Shown: positions 1 through 7,510, numbered from the stretch's first letter. The stretch is DNA of 10,570 bases from Bacteroidota bacterium (GCA_005800865.1 SYEI01000130.1:1-10570), one strand, 5' to 3'. Notes: generated by a model not told the origin, from the letters alone. Translations and numbers: made by a program.

Positions 1-1486
1 ATTGATGATGCAATACTAACAACTCGGCTGATGCGAATAAACTTAAAGGCGCATCATTTGTATCAACACCAATAGCATCTGTAATCACTAATGATAAATC
101 AAGAGCGTCGTTAGCAATGGTTTTTGTGGTAGCGCCCTTCAATACATCACATTGTGTTTTAGCCCATTTAAAATCAGACGCATAATAGCTCAATTTTGCA
201 TTTCTAAATTTTGCACCTTGTCCAACGACTTCATATTTAAAATCTTTTTCTACTTGTGAATACAATAAAGAAGCATCCCAAATATTACCAACCAATAAAT
301 TCATATCGCCTAAATCTAATTTGATTTCGGCAACACTATTTTTGTCAAATGTATATTGTGCAATGAGTTCTTCTAAAGATTGAATCGCATCTTGTGGCTT
401 ATCTAAATAATAGGCTTTTAGCAAAGCAGATTTTTTAATGAGAGGCAAGGTTAAATTACTAATCCCGTAGCTTTTTATGGCTGCTTCAATATTTGAATTA
501 AGCAAAATTACATCCGCGTTATTTGGATTTGTTTGATTGGTTAATTGTAAAAAATTAGCATTTAATCTTTCAATATCAGCAATATCGTAATATGGATTAT
601 CTTTTCCTTTACTCATCACGTATTGATAACATTTTTCGGCCACCGCATAATTTTCGTTACTGATACATAATTTGGCTAATTCCATTAAACGAGTACCGTC
701 TGTTTTTTGACGTTTGTCTAAAGCCTTATTTTGAACAAAAGATCCTTCAAAATCTTTTTGTTGATTTAATAGAAAAATTAAAAATTCAGAAAAAATAGTT
801 CTATCCGGATTTTGCTGGATACGTCGTTGCAATTCCTGTTTTAATATTGGATTATTCAATCCACCATTTTTTTCATCGTAACCTAAAGACTGTTGTAAAT
901 TAGCTTGCGCTGTATATAATTCACTTTCTCTAAACTCAACCGCATCTAAATACTCATTTACCATGGCTTTCAAATCGCCTTTCTTTTTATATACCTCCGC
1001 TATCTCATAAAAATAAGGATAACTAGCTGCGGTTTGTTTACGCCCCTTTTTATATACTTCAATAGCGTAATCATACAGCTCTTCATCTTCAAAAGCATGA
1101 GCTAATGCAAAAATTAACTTCTGTTCAGGAATGACTTCCTTTACCGCTTTATTATACTGATCTTTTTCTTTATCAGGGTTTCCCATCAACCTATAAACTG
1201 TTCCTAACTTTACATATAAGTGAGTGTTGCCATCGCTGTGCTTAATTTGCCGCTTAGTAATTTTTTCTGCTGTTTTATAATCTTTAGTCACTATCAAACA
1301 TTTAAAGTAATAAGTAAAATAAGCATCTGGCTGCTTATCATATAATTTCTCGAAATATGCGGCGGCCTTATCAAATTGCTTTTGCTCATAATACTGCATC
1401 GCTAATTTATCATCCACATTTTTTTGAGCTCTTACTTGAGTAAATGCGATGATTAAAAAAACGAATATGAGAATTAATCGATTCAA
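1..1486 (-). CDS. TPR-repeat periplasmic protein, partial (C-terminus off left edge)
   Basis: An open frame of 495 codons without a stop runs to the left edge on the minus strand. I chose the TTG at 1484-1486 as start because it gives a typical signal peptide (MNRLILIFVFLIIAF..., cleavage expected after A20 in VRA-Q). The first in-frame ATG (residue 30) would remove that peptide. Residues about 26-130 hold TPR-like helical pairs such as AMQYYEQKQFDKAAAYFEKL and LYVKLGTVYRLMGNPDKEKD. More alpha-helical repeats follow (for example LAKLCISNENYAVAEKCYQY near 280, and AYYLDKPQDAIQSLEELI further on). TPR arrays are protein-binding scaffolds; here the protein is probably periplasmic or envelope-associated. 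Its partner is unknown, though the lipoprotein gene seven bases upstream is an obvious candidate and the two are probably translated from one mRNA. The repeat-protein call is firm; a specific function cannot be given. Confidence 0.85.
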   Translation of the reverse strand, partial: MNRLILIFVFLIIAFTQVRAQKNVDDKLAMQYYEQKQFDKAAAYFEKLYDKQPDAYFTYYFKCLIVTKDYKTAEKITKRQIKHSDGNTHLYVKLGTVYRLMGNPDKEKDQYNKAVKEVIPEQKLIFALAHAFEDEELYDYAIEVYKKGRKQTAASYPYFYEIAEVYKKKGDLKAMVNEYLDAVEFRESELYTAQANLQQSLGYDEKNGGLNNPILKQELQRRIQQNPDRTIFSEFLIFLLNQQKDFEGSFVQNKALDKRQKTDGTRLMELAKLCISNENYAVAEKCYQYVMSKGKDNPYYDIADIERLNANFLQLTNQTNPNNADVILLNSNIEAAIKSYGISNLTLPLIKKSALLKAYYLDKPQDAIQSLEELIAQYTFDKNSVAEIKLDLGDMNLLVGNIWDASLLYSQVEKDFKYEVVGQGAKFRNAKLSYYASDFKWAKTQCDVLKGATTKTIANDALDLSLVITDAIGVDTNDAPLSLFASAELLVLHHQ

Positions 1487-1493
1487 ATGATGG

Positions 1494-2075
1494 CTATTGT
1501 TTTGTTGGAGGTGATAGTAATTGAGGCAACACTCCTGAATTTAATTCCTTTACTAAATTTTCACAAACAGGTAACGATTGATTATAAACTTCCAAATGTT
1601 TTCGGATAGTTTCTGTATTCACTTTTAACTCTTCAATAATTAACTCCGCTTGCTTTTTTTCTTGATTAATAAATTCAATAGCTTCTTCCTCATTCACGCT
1701 TCCATTTTTTAAGTCGTGCGATAAAGTTTGTAATTGTTTGATAGAGGTATTAGCTGTAGCTAACCAATTTGATCGCAAAGTCAGATAGTCATTTAAGCCT
1801 TGCTTAACCGATTGAAGGTTTTGCAAATTCTCGGCAACTGATTTTGTGACGGTATCTTTTAAATGCGTTTCAATAAATTGCGAATAGGTATACTGTTTTG
1901 AATAAGCATTGACGCAGGTAGCGCTATCTACTGTTTTAAAATTATCGACAGATTGTTGTAACACAACTTTTAAACTATCTAATTCCTTTACATATTTATC
2001 ATAGGTATGCGCGTTTTTACATGAAAAGAAACTCATGCAAGTAATAGCCATTATAATTGAAAGTAAAGATTTCAT
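1494..2075 (-). CDS. Small coiled-coil lipoprotein of unknown function
   Basis: This 193-residue protein starts with a lipoprotein signal peptide: a Lys at 3, a hydrophobic stretch at 4-17, and a lipobox-like FFSC with Cys19 as the likely lipidated residue. The mature part is hydrophilic and almost wholly helical, with heptad-like stretches at about 25-48, 75-120 and 128-165, and ends in a short Pro-rich tail (LLSPPTKQ). Cys54 and Cys171 remain in the mature chain and could form a disulfide. I do not recognise a named family. The gene has its own promoter-like sequence just upstream and is followed after seven bases by the TPR protein gene, so the two are likely co-expressed envelope proteins. 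The residues after the Cys (K-N-A-H) do not show an obvious acidic surface-export signal, so inner- or outer-membrane placement is open. Confidence 0.85.
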   Translation of the reverse strand: MKSLLSIIMAITCMSFFSCKNAHTYDKYVKELDSLKVVLQQSVDNFKTVDSATCVNAYSKQYTYSQFIETHLKDTVTKSVAENLQNLQSVKQGLNDYLTLRSNWLATANTSIKQLQTLSHDLKNGSVNEEEAIEFINQEKKQAELIIEELKVNTETIRKHLEVYNQSLPVCENLVKELNSGVLPQLLSPPTKQ

Positions 2076-2082
2076 GATTAAC

Positions 2083-2111
2083 CAAATTTAAGTTTTATTG
2101 TCCAAATACAA
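2083..2111 (-). promoter_or_regulatory. Bacteroidota-type promoter for the lipoprotein-TPR unit
   Basis: Read on the minus strand, TTG (2111-2109) is followed by an 18-base spacer and TAAATTTG (2090-2083), which matches the TAnnTTTG -7 consensus of this phylum exactly. The box ends only seven bases before the ATG at 2075, so the mRNA leader would be about four bases. It separates this unit from the transporter gene ending 83 bases upstream. The element is seen; its activity is inferred. Confidence 0.6.
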
Positions 2112-2158
2112 TACTCTTCTTTTATAATAAATCTTAAATTTTAGCGAGAGCCTATGGT

Positions 2159-3373
2159 TTAATGTCTCAATATTTTTTTGAAACTAAAAGCCGCTATAAT
2201 TAAGCTAATCGTAACCAAAATAGCACTCATCATAAATGGAGCACCTGGAAAATAAACCGAAGCTGTGCTTTGAGTAAACGTATAAAACAACTCCGTCATT
2301 AAAACAGGGCCAATAATGGCCGTCACACTAATTAAACTTGTTATGGCTCCTTGCATTTCGCCTTGCTCGTTATTGGGCACTCTGTTAGAGATAATACCCT
2401 GAATTGCAGGCATCGCTATTCCTCCCAATGCAAAAGGAACCATAAAGGCAAACATCATCCATCCTTGATTTGCAAAGGCAAATAAAACATAACCCAATAA
2501 AGAAAATGCAAAACCTAAATACACTGATTTTTCTTGTCCTAATTTTGGAATAATCACTCTAATCAAGCCGCCTTGCACAATAGCGATAGATAAGCCAATA
2601 AAAGCCAAGGAGGCTCCAACCATTTTGGTTGACCACTCAAACTTTAAAATGGTGTAATACGTCCAAGTTGATTGTGGCGACTGACCAGCAATATTCAATA
2701 AAAATATAACCACTATCAACCAAATGATTTCTTTATGTCTTTTTAAATTTAAAAACGTTCCTATAGGATTTGCGCGCTTCCAATCAAAAGGTCTTCTGTT
2801 TTCTTGCGATAAAGATTCAGGCAAAACAAAATAGCCATACAATGCATTTAGTAAAGATAAACCAGCGGCAATTAAAAACGGCACTCTCGAACCAAAGTCT
2901 GCAAACAAACCACCAATTAAAGGCCCTAAAATAAACCCTAAACCAAAGGCTGCGCCAACCATTCCAAAATTTTGGGCGCGTTTTTCGGGTTCACTAATAT
3001 CGGCAATATAGGCAGAAGCTGTGGTAAAGCTTGCTCCCGAAATACCTGCAATAATACGACCTACAAACAGCCAAAATAATGTAGGAGCAAAGGCTAAAAA
3101 TATATAATCAACTCCTAAGCCGAGAAGAGAAATTAATAAAATAGGCCTTCTACCATATCTATCGCTTAAGCCACCTAACACACTCGAAAATAAAAATTGC
3201 ATAATGCCATAAGCAAAAGCCAGCCAACCACCATATTTAGACGCTTCACTAATATCGCCACCAATTAATTCTTGTATTAATTTTGGGGTAACAGGAATAA
3301 TTATTCCGATACCAGTGCAATCAATTAAAAGAGTAATGAATATAAATAGTAGAGCGTTTTTTTGATTTTTCAT
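2159..3373 (-). CDS. MFS efflux transporter, TetA/TCR-like (12 TM)
   Basis: This 404-residue major facilitator protein has the usual length and 12 hydrophobic segments. It carries the MFS loop motif A (GGLSDRYGRRPIL, 67-79), the motif B Arg (R106 in GRIIAGISGAS) and the antiporter motif C (GFILGPLIGG, 146-155). The overall pattern follows the TetA drug:H+ antiporter branch: LLIDCTGIGIIIPVTP in TM1 (Asp18), GVDYIFLAF in TM3 (Asp89), GQSPQSTWTYY in TM7 and MPAIQGIISN in TM10. It should sit in the inner membrane and export a small hydrophobic compound in exchange for protons; the substrate cannot be told. Compared with my memory of TetA(B), the TM9 Asp (285) is replaced by Ser, so tetracycline resistance should not be assumed. 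It lies 30 bases after the DUF2157-type pair and is probably the third gene of that operon. No regulator of the TetR kind is beside it. Confidence 0.93.
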   Translation of the reverse strand: MKNQKNALLFIFITLLIDCTGIGIIIPVTPKLIQELIGGDISEASKYGGWLAFAYGIMQFLFSSVLGGLSDRYGRRPILLISLLGLGVDYIFLAFAPTLFWLFVGRIIAGISGASFTTASAYIADISEPEKRAQNFGMVGAAFGLGFILGPLIGGLFADFGSRVPFLIAAGLSLLNALYGYFVLPESLSQENRRPFDWKRANPIGTFLNLKRHKEIIWLIVVIFLLNIAGQSPQSTWTYYTILKFEWSTKMVGASLAFIGLSIAIVQGGLIRVIIPKLGQEKSVYLGFAFSLLGYVLFAFANQGWMMFAFMVPFALGGIAMPAIQGIISNRVPNNEQGEMQGAITSLISVTAIIGPVLMTELFYTFTQSTASVYFPGAPFMMSAILVTISLIIAAFSFKKILRH

Positions 3374-3403
3374 TCGATAAAAATAATATTTTAAATCATA
3401 CTA

Positions 3404-4600
3404 TTAATACGAGCCTCCTGAACCTGCGCCACCAGATTGACCGCCACCAAACTCAACACCATCTTGCGATAGTGGAGTAGTTTTTTGAGTTAAGCTCTCT
3501 ACAATGATTAGAGCTTCGGCATTCGTTTTCAAGAAGCTATCTTCATCAACTTGTTCTTCAAAGGTAATACCATATTTAGGTGTTTTAAAATACTTGATAG
3601 AAAAATAAGCCACTACAATTAAAACAATACCTGATGCTGTTAAAGCAATTTCTGGATGACCTAGACTAAAATAATATTTAAAGGTAAGCGCGGATGCTGC
3701 TAATAAAGCTAATCCCGACCAAAGCAAAGTTTTATCTTTTTGTTTTAATCCAACATATATATACCCTAAAGGCACTAAAGCTGTTAGAATATAAAATATA
3801 AATGCTAACGGAATATCCTCTCCTATTTGTAAATCCATACTAAAAAATGCCACACTCGATTCTCTAATTACATAATAATTGCAAGCCAAATAAAATACGA
3901 TTAACGATAAAAACTCAACAACTTCCATACAAGACATCCAATAAAATAATTCGGCTTTTGACTTGAATTTTTTGATTTGAAAATATAACCCTGCTGAAAA
4001 TAACATCAAGGCAAATGGCATAATGAGTTTTGCAACATCGCCTAACTTCATTATCACTAAAAACAAAATGGCATACACACAAAAGCTTAACGCTAATGTG
4101 GTAATTCTATCAGCATATCTTATTGCAGCAAATGCTATAAAAGGTAAGGCAGTAGAGAAAAACAATAAAGGACTATTAGATGAAATTTCATCTGTTAGTA
4201 TAAAAATAGCTACCGCTAAAAAAATTAAACCGATGTATAACAAGGCTTCATCGGTGCCCGAATTATAGATGTTTTTGTTTTTTATAAATGTTTCTAAAAT
4301 TAAAAAACTAGCTACTGCATATAGTAAACAGGTAAATATCCAAAACATAACGGCGCCATCGCTATTATACATGATAGAAGTAAACAGCAAACTATAAATA
4401 CCTAAAGATGCTAAAGCGATAAAACAAATGAAAATGAATAACCCAATTTTCACAAACACGTTCGAAGATTGAAAACTAGAAGAATACTGTTTTAAAATAT
4501 CAGCATATTGTTGGTCGGAAATTAATTTATTAGCATGCCAAAAAGCGGCTTTCTTTTTCAGAAAACTATTTTTTATAATATCATCGTTATATGCTTTCAT
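3404..4600 (-). CDS. Polytopic membrane protein, DUF2157-like, with Gly-rich C-terminal tail
   Basis: This 398-residue protein has a cytosolic-looking N-terminal helical segment (residues 1-48, including KLISDQQYADILKQY) and then about ten membrane segments between 49 and 337. A soluble tail of 60 residues follows, ending in FGGGQSGGAGSGGSY. The short N-terminal helix with an 'I-(S/T)-xx-QY-xx-I' pattern followed at once by a membrane bundle resembles the DUF2157 family, and the upstream gene has the same layout, so the two may be distant paralogues. The function of the family is unknown. Its ATG overlaps the upstream stop codon by one base (TAATG), which points to translational coupling and equal synthesis. 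Glycine-rich ends of the GGGxSGGxGxGG type with a terminal aromatic residue also occur on other bacterial membrane proteins (TPM and DUF2207 types, from memory). Family assignment is moderate; membrane protein call is firm. Confidence 0.8.
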   Translation of the reverse strand: MKAYNDDIIKNSFLKKKAAFWHANKLISDQQYADILKQYSSSFQSSNVFVKIGLFIFICFIALASLGIYSLLFTSIMYNSDGAVMFWIFTCLLYAVASFLILETFIKNKNIYNSGTDEALLYIGLIFLAVAIFILTDEISSNSPLLFFSTALPFIAFAAIRYADRITTLALSFCVYAILFLVIMKLGDVAKLIMPFALMLFSAGLYFQIKKFKSKAELFYWMSCMEVVEFLSLIVFYLACNYYVIRESSVAFFSMDLQIGEDIPLAFIFYILTALVPLGYIYVGLKQKDKTLLWSGLALLAASALTFKYYFSLGHPEIALTASGIVLIVVAYFSIKYFKTPKYGITFEEQVDEDSFLKTNAEALIIVESLTQKTTPLSQDGVEFGGGQSGGAGSGGSY

Positions 4601-5571
4601 TATTTTGCCTTTACAATTTTTTTAATATTTAAAAACAAAAAGATAACACCCACGGCAGATGCAATCACATACATCATCCCTAACATAAAAATGCCTTCAC
4701 TCATATTATTTACTTTTGAAAGCAAATAAAATATAATATAAGTCAAGCCAATGTATCCATATAATACAGAGAGCAACAAAAATAAATACGACTGCTGAGT
4801 CAGTGCATATTTAATAAAATATACACAAATGCCTGCTAACGCTAATAAAGTTATAAGTTTCAGGTCTTGATCAAACAAAGCCGCCAATGTGGCAATGCAT
4901 AAAATATTTAAAGCAAAATTATTATACGTAAAACTAAAATGTTGTTTAATGCGCTTTTTATCCGAATACCAAGCCCATGCTGCTAAAATAATTCCTAATA
5001 ATACCGCCGTAAAAATTACTGATAAATCTGAAAAATCATTGCCCTCAACCAATTGTCTGGGTGTAACGCTTAATCCAAAAGTACTTGCCAAGCCAGTAAT
5101 AGCAATTGATAACACACCTTTATGGTCGAAACGATAGGCTAAATAAAAAGAAATAATGGTTGGTACAAAAACTAAAATACCATAATGCTCTCCAAACGGA
5201 TGGTACTGAAATTGAAAGTATCCAATGAATACAGCAAAGAGCAAACATCCCAATAATACCACATAATCAAAAAACGGTGAAGCATATGTTGCCGTTAAAT
5301 TGGTATATGGCAATTTGTGTTTGTGGATATAATACATACATGCAGCACTTGCTAAACCTACTGCTGCTAAAATAGCTTGATGGCCAATGGTATCAATATT
5401 TAAGTAAACTAAAATACCAATTCCCGACGATACTAATAAAATACCTAAATATAAAATGGTTCGAAGTTCCCAATGAATGGAGAACAATCGATTATTCTCA
5501 AAGGATTCAATAGTTTTATATTGTTCCTCAGTAATGTGCCCGTCTTTAAGTATTTGATTTAACTCTGCCAT
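4600..5571 (-). CDS. DUF2157-type polytopic membrane protein
   Basis: This 323-residue protein has an N-terminal helical region (ELNQILKDGHITEEQYKTIE, residues 3-22). This is the 'L-xx-G-x-I-(T/S)-xx-Q' start typical of DUF2157 predicted membrane proteins. Next comes the usual first membrane pair (LRTILYLGILLVSSGIGIL at 37-53, then AILAAVGLASAACMYYI at 66-82). About ten membrane segments are visible in all, ending in a Lys-rich tail (NIKKIVKAK). It should be an inner-membrane protein; I know of no defined activity for the family. It is the first gene after the minus-strand promoter at 5583-5613, and it is coupled to the next membrane protein by a TAATG overlap, so the two products may form a complex (inference). 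No enzyme motif is visible. Confidence 0.82.
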   Translation of the reverse strand: MAELNQILKDGHITEEQYKTIESFENNRLFSIHWELRTILYLGILLVSSGIGILVYLNIDTIGHQAILAAVGLASAACMYYIHKHKLPYTNLTATYASPFFDYVVLLGCLLFAVFIGYFQFQYHPFGEHYGILVFVPTIISFYLAYRFDHKGVLSIAITGLASTFGLSVTPRQLVEGNDFSDLSVIFTAVLLGIILAAWAWYSDKKRIKQHFSFTYNNFALNILCIATLAALFDQDLKLITLLALAGICVYFIKYALTQQSYLFLLLSVLYGYIGLTYIIFYLLSKVNNMSEGIFMLGMMYVIASAVGVIFLFLNIKKIVKAK

Positions 5572-5582
5572 TTATAGATGTA

Positions 5583-5613
5583 TAAATATAATTAAAAAGA
5601 CTTATTAGGCAAA
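5583..5613 (-). promoter_or_regulatory. Bacteroidota-type promoter of the membrane-protein/MFS operon
   Basis: On the minus strand, TTTG (5613-5610) is followed by 19 bases and then TATATTTA (5590-5583), one base off the TAnnTTTG consensus. Spacing is ideal for the phylum's housekeeping sigma factor. The box ends 12 bases before the ATG at 5571, giving a predicted leader of about eight bases. It should drive the two DUF2157-type genes and, by read-through over a 30-base gap, the MFS gene. Confidence 0.65.
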
Positions 5614-5677
5614 TGCCCCCTCCATCCTATCACAAAACCGCTAAAACAAAAAGCGAACTAAGCTTGAGATTATCAAT

Positions 5678-5685
5678 TATATTTA
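5678..5685 (+). promoter_or_regulatory. Possible -7 box of the ABC permease gene
   Basis: TATATTTA lies four bases before the permease ATG and is part of an 11-base inverted repeat (AATTATATTTA) shared with the divergent minus-strand promoter at 5583-5590. If it is used, transcription would begin at or next to the A of the ATG (a leaderless message). No TTTG or TTG stands at the right distance (the only TTG, 5664-5666, is 11 bases away), so the call is weak. Confidence 0.3.
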
Positions 5686-5689
5686 CACC

Positions 5690-6934
5690 ATGGTATTAAC
5701 CCTTTTAAAAGAAAGTATTGTGTTTGCTTGGGGCGCTTTAGTTGCTAATAAACTAAGGACGTTTTTGAGCTTATTGGGTATTACCATTGGTATTTTTGCC
5801 ATTATTACCGTATTTACTATTGTAGATAGTTTAGAACGTAATATTCGTGGAAGCGTTCAAAGCCTTGGAGATAATGTGGTTTTTGTGATGAAATGGCCTT
5901 GGACTTTTGGTCCCGATTACCCTTGGTGGAAATATATGAATCGTCCTGTTCCTGAATATAGCGAATTAGCAGAAGTGCAGCGTAAAGCAAAAAGCATTGA
6001 TGCTATTGGTTTTAGAATAGGAACTCGTAAAGTTTTAAAACATAATAATAATACCATCGAAAATGCTCTAGTGTCTGGTTGGTCATATGGCTACGGACAA
6101 GTAAAATCATTTGAAATTGTGGATGGCCGTTATTTTAGAGAAGATGAAGCCGAAGGTGGATATAATGTAGTCATGCTGGGACATACCTTAGCAGAAGGTT
6201 TGTTCCCTAATAACGAATATCCAATTGGTAAAACCATTAAAGTAGCAGGTAGAAACTGTAAAGTCATTGGTTTATTTAAAAAAGAAGGCGAAAGCATGTT
6301 AGGTAATAGTATGGATAACCAAGCTGTTGTTCCTTACAATTTTGCGAGGTTATTTATGGATGTGAAATCTGAAAATAGTGATCCTTTTATTGCTGCCAAA
6401 GCAAAACCTGGTGTAACTAATGCCCAATTAAAAGATGAACTTACCGGCATTATGCGGAGCATTAGAGGTTTAAAGCCCTTAGCGGATGATGATTTTGCTT
6501 TAAATGAAACTAATTTACTAAGTAAAAATTTTGATGGCTTATTTGATATTGTTGGAATTGCAGGCGCTATCATTGGAGGATTCTCTATCCTTGTAGGCGG
6601 TTTTGGAATTGCTAACATTATGTTTGTATCGGTGAGGGAAAGAACAAATATCATCGGCATTCAAAAATCATTGGGAGCAAAAAACTATTTTATTTTAGCG
6701 CAATTTTTATTTGAAGCGGTGTTTTTATCTTTAATGGGAGGTATCATAGGACTCTTGCTCATTTATGGGCTCACCCTAGCCGCCGACGGAGTGATAGATA
6801 TGGAAATTACCTTAACACGCTCAAATATTATTTTAGGTTTAACGATTTCGGTTTTAATTGGCATCATTAGCGGCTTTATTCCTGCCTATGGCGCCTCTCA
6901 ATTAGACCCAGTAGAAGCAATAAGAACAAATTAA
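5690..6934 (+). CDS. ABC transporter permease, MacB/FtsX family
   Basis: This 414-residue protein has the family layout. A cytosolic N-terminus (LKESIVFAWGALVANKLRT) and TM1 (about 24-45) lead into a periplasmic domain (about 46-283, MacB_PCD type). Three C-terminal membrane segments follow (about 284-308, 336-360, 379-400). The diagnostic stretch around 302-330 (GGFGIANIMFVSVRERTN, then IGIQKSLGA) and the ending QLDPVEAIRTN are those of MacB/LolC-like permeases. In this family a dimer of permeases works with a separate ABC ATPase to move lipoproteins, peptides or drugs, or to transmit force across the envelope, without carrying substrate through the membrane core. No ATPase gene is in the window, so the partner must be encoded elsewhere. 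The start is supported by the family-like N-terminus. Its stop overlaps the next start by one base. The substrate is unknown. Confidence 0.93.
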   Translation: MVLTLLKESIVFAWGALVANKLRTFLSLLGITIGIFAIITVFTIVDSLERNIRGSVQSLGDNVVFVMKWPWTFGPDYPWWKYMNRPVPEYSELAEVQRKAKSIDAIGFRIGTRKVLKHNNNTIENALVSGWSYGYGQVKSFEIVDGRYFREDEAEGGYNVVMLGHTLAEGLFPNNEYPIGKTIKVAGRNCKVIGLFKKEGESMLGNSMDNQAVVPYNFARLFMDVKSENSDPFIAAKAKPGVTNAQLKDELTGIMRSIRGLKPLADDDFALNETNLLSKNFDGLFDIVGIAGAIIGGFSILVGGFGIANIMFVSVRERTNIIGIQKSLGAKNYFILAQFLFEAVFLSLMGGIIGLLLIYGLTLAADGVIDMEITLTRSNIILGLTISVLIGIISGFIPAYGASQLDPVEAIRTN

Positions 6935-7281
6935 TGGCACAAGTAACTCGCCCAAAAGACATTCGTATTGTTACCATTATAGCCCTTATATTGGTTCTAT
7001 TAGCGTTTCCTATGCTTTTTACCCCTTCTATAAAACGCATGGGCGATTTTATTCCTATGGTTTTAGGCATTATTATTACGATGCAGTTTGTGTCGTTAAT
7101 TGGCATTTGGCATATGAAACAATGGGGCGTTCAACTCTTTATTATTATGTTTTGCATTAGGGTGATTACATTTATGTTTCTAGATTTATATGAATTCCGT
7201 TTCTTCTTCAATATCTTTTACTCACTCACGTTTATCGTTTTCTTTTTGATCCATTATCGTAAGATGGATACTAATTTGTAG
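6934..7281 (+). CDS. Small four-TM membrane protein of unknown function
   Basis: This 115-residue protein is almost entirely hydrophobic, with four likely membrane helices (about 11-29, 38-58, 65-83, 88-107). It has a basic N-terminus (TRPKDIR) and a charged C-terminal end (HYRKMDTNL). Charged or polar residues inside or beside the helices (R76, D84, E87) are the only notable points, and I recognise no family. Its ATG overlaps the permease stop (TAATG), so translation is probably coupled to the permease and it may be an accessory subunit or simply a co-expressed neighbour. The coding sequence is believable: it has codon use like its neighbours, a tight junction, and a terminator-like hairpin at its end. 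Confidence 0.75.
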   Translation: MAQVTRPKDIRIVTIIALILVLLAFPMLFTPSIKRMGDFIPMVLGIIITMQFVSLIGIWHMKQWGVQLFIIMFCIRVITFMFLDLYEFRFFFNIFYSLTFIVFFLIHYRKMDTNL

Positions 7282-7306
7282 TTTACAAATTGGGATTTTT
7301 TATTTT
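7271..7306 (+). terminator. Weak intrinsic terminator overlapping a stop codon
   Basis: The arms 7271-7280 and 7284-7293 pair over ten positions (one T-G wobble) around a three-base loop. They are followed by GA and the T-rich run at 7296-7306. The TAG stop of the small membrane protein (7279-7281) lies in the hairpin. The stem is AT-rich, so termination may be partial. Confidence 0.5.
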
Positions 7307-7316
7307 AATAGCAGCG

Positions 7317-7350
7317 CGGATATGAGGGATTAGGCGGATTTACGCCGATT
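7317..7350. repeat. Possible REP-like GGATT-rich element
   Basis: GGAT occurs at 7318, 7327 and 7336 and CGAT at 7346, a spacing of nine to ten bases. GGCG (7334-7337) and CGCC (7344-7347) can pair over the last part. It is more GC-rich than its surroundings. Similar 'GCGGATTTACGC' phrases are, from memory, common between genes in several phyla. Only one copy is in the window, so its repeat nature is a guess. Confidence 0.25.
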
Positions 7351-7510
7351 AGAAATAAAAAAAATCCATGCCCCTATTTTATAAAACGTGATTTACGTTC
7401 CATTTTTATACAAATCTCTAAAAATCAGCGCTTTTCAATTTAAGTGATTCATCGATTCATCGTAGCTAAAAGTTAATTTGTCTGAAAATGCTATTTAACC
7501 GTCAAATTGT

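Noticed and set aside
4023..5137. Plus-strand open frames (4023-4268, 4535-4729, 4889-5137) opposite the membrane protein genes
   Set aside because: They lie wholly or mostly antisense to well-supported genes, have no recognisable protein features and are the usual by-product of reading hydrophobic genes backwards.
6334..7106. Minus-strand open frames opposite the permease and small membrane protein (6334-6660, 6876-7106)
   Set aside because: Both are antisense to clear coding sequence, span a gene junction in one case, and lack promoter or family signal.
7385..7399. AACGT/ACGTT inverted repeat as a terminator or operator
   Set aside because: A five-base stem with no real T-run and no second copy is expected by chance in intergenic DNA; it is only noted in the intergenic entry.
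7446..7461. Tandem GATTCATC pair as an iteron or CRISPR-like repeat
   Set aside because: Only two eight-base units, no spacers and no further copies; too little for any array.
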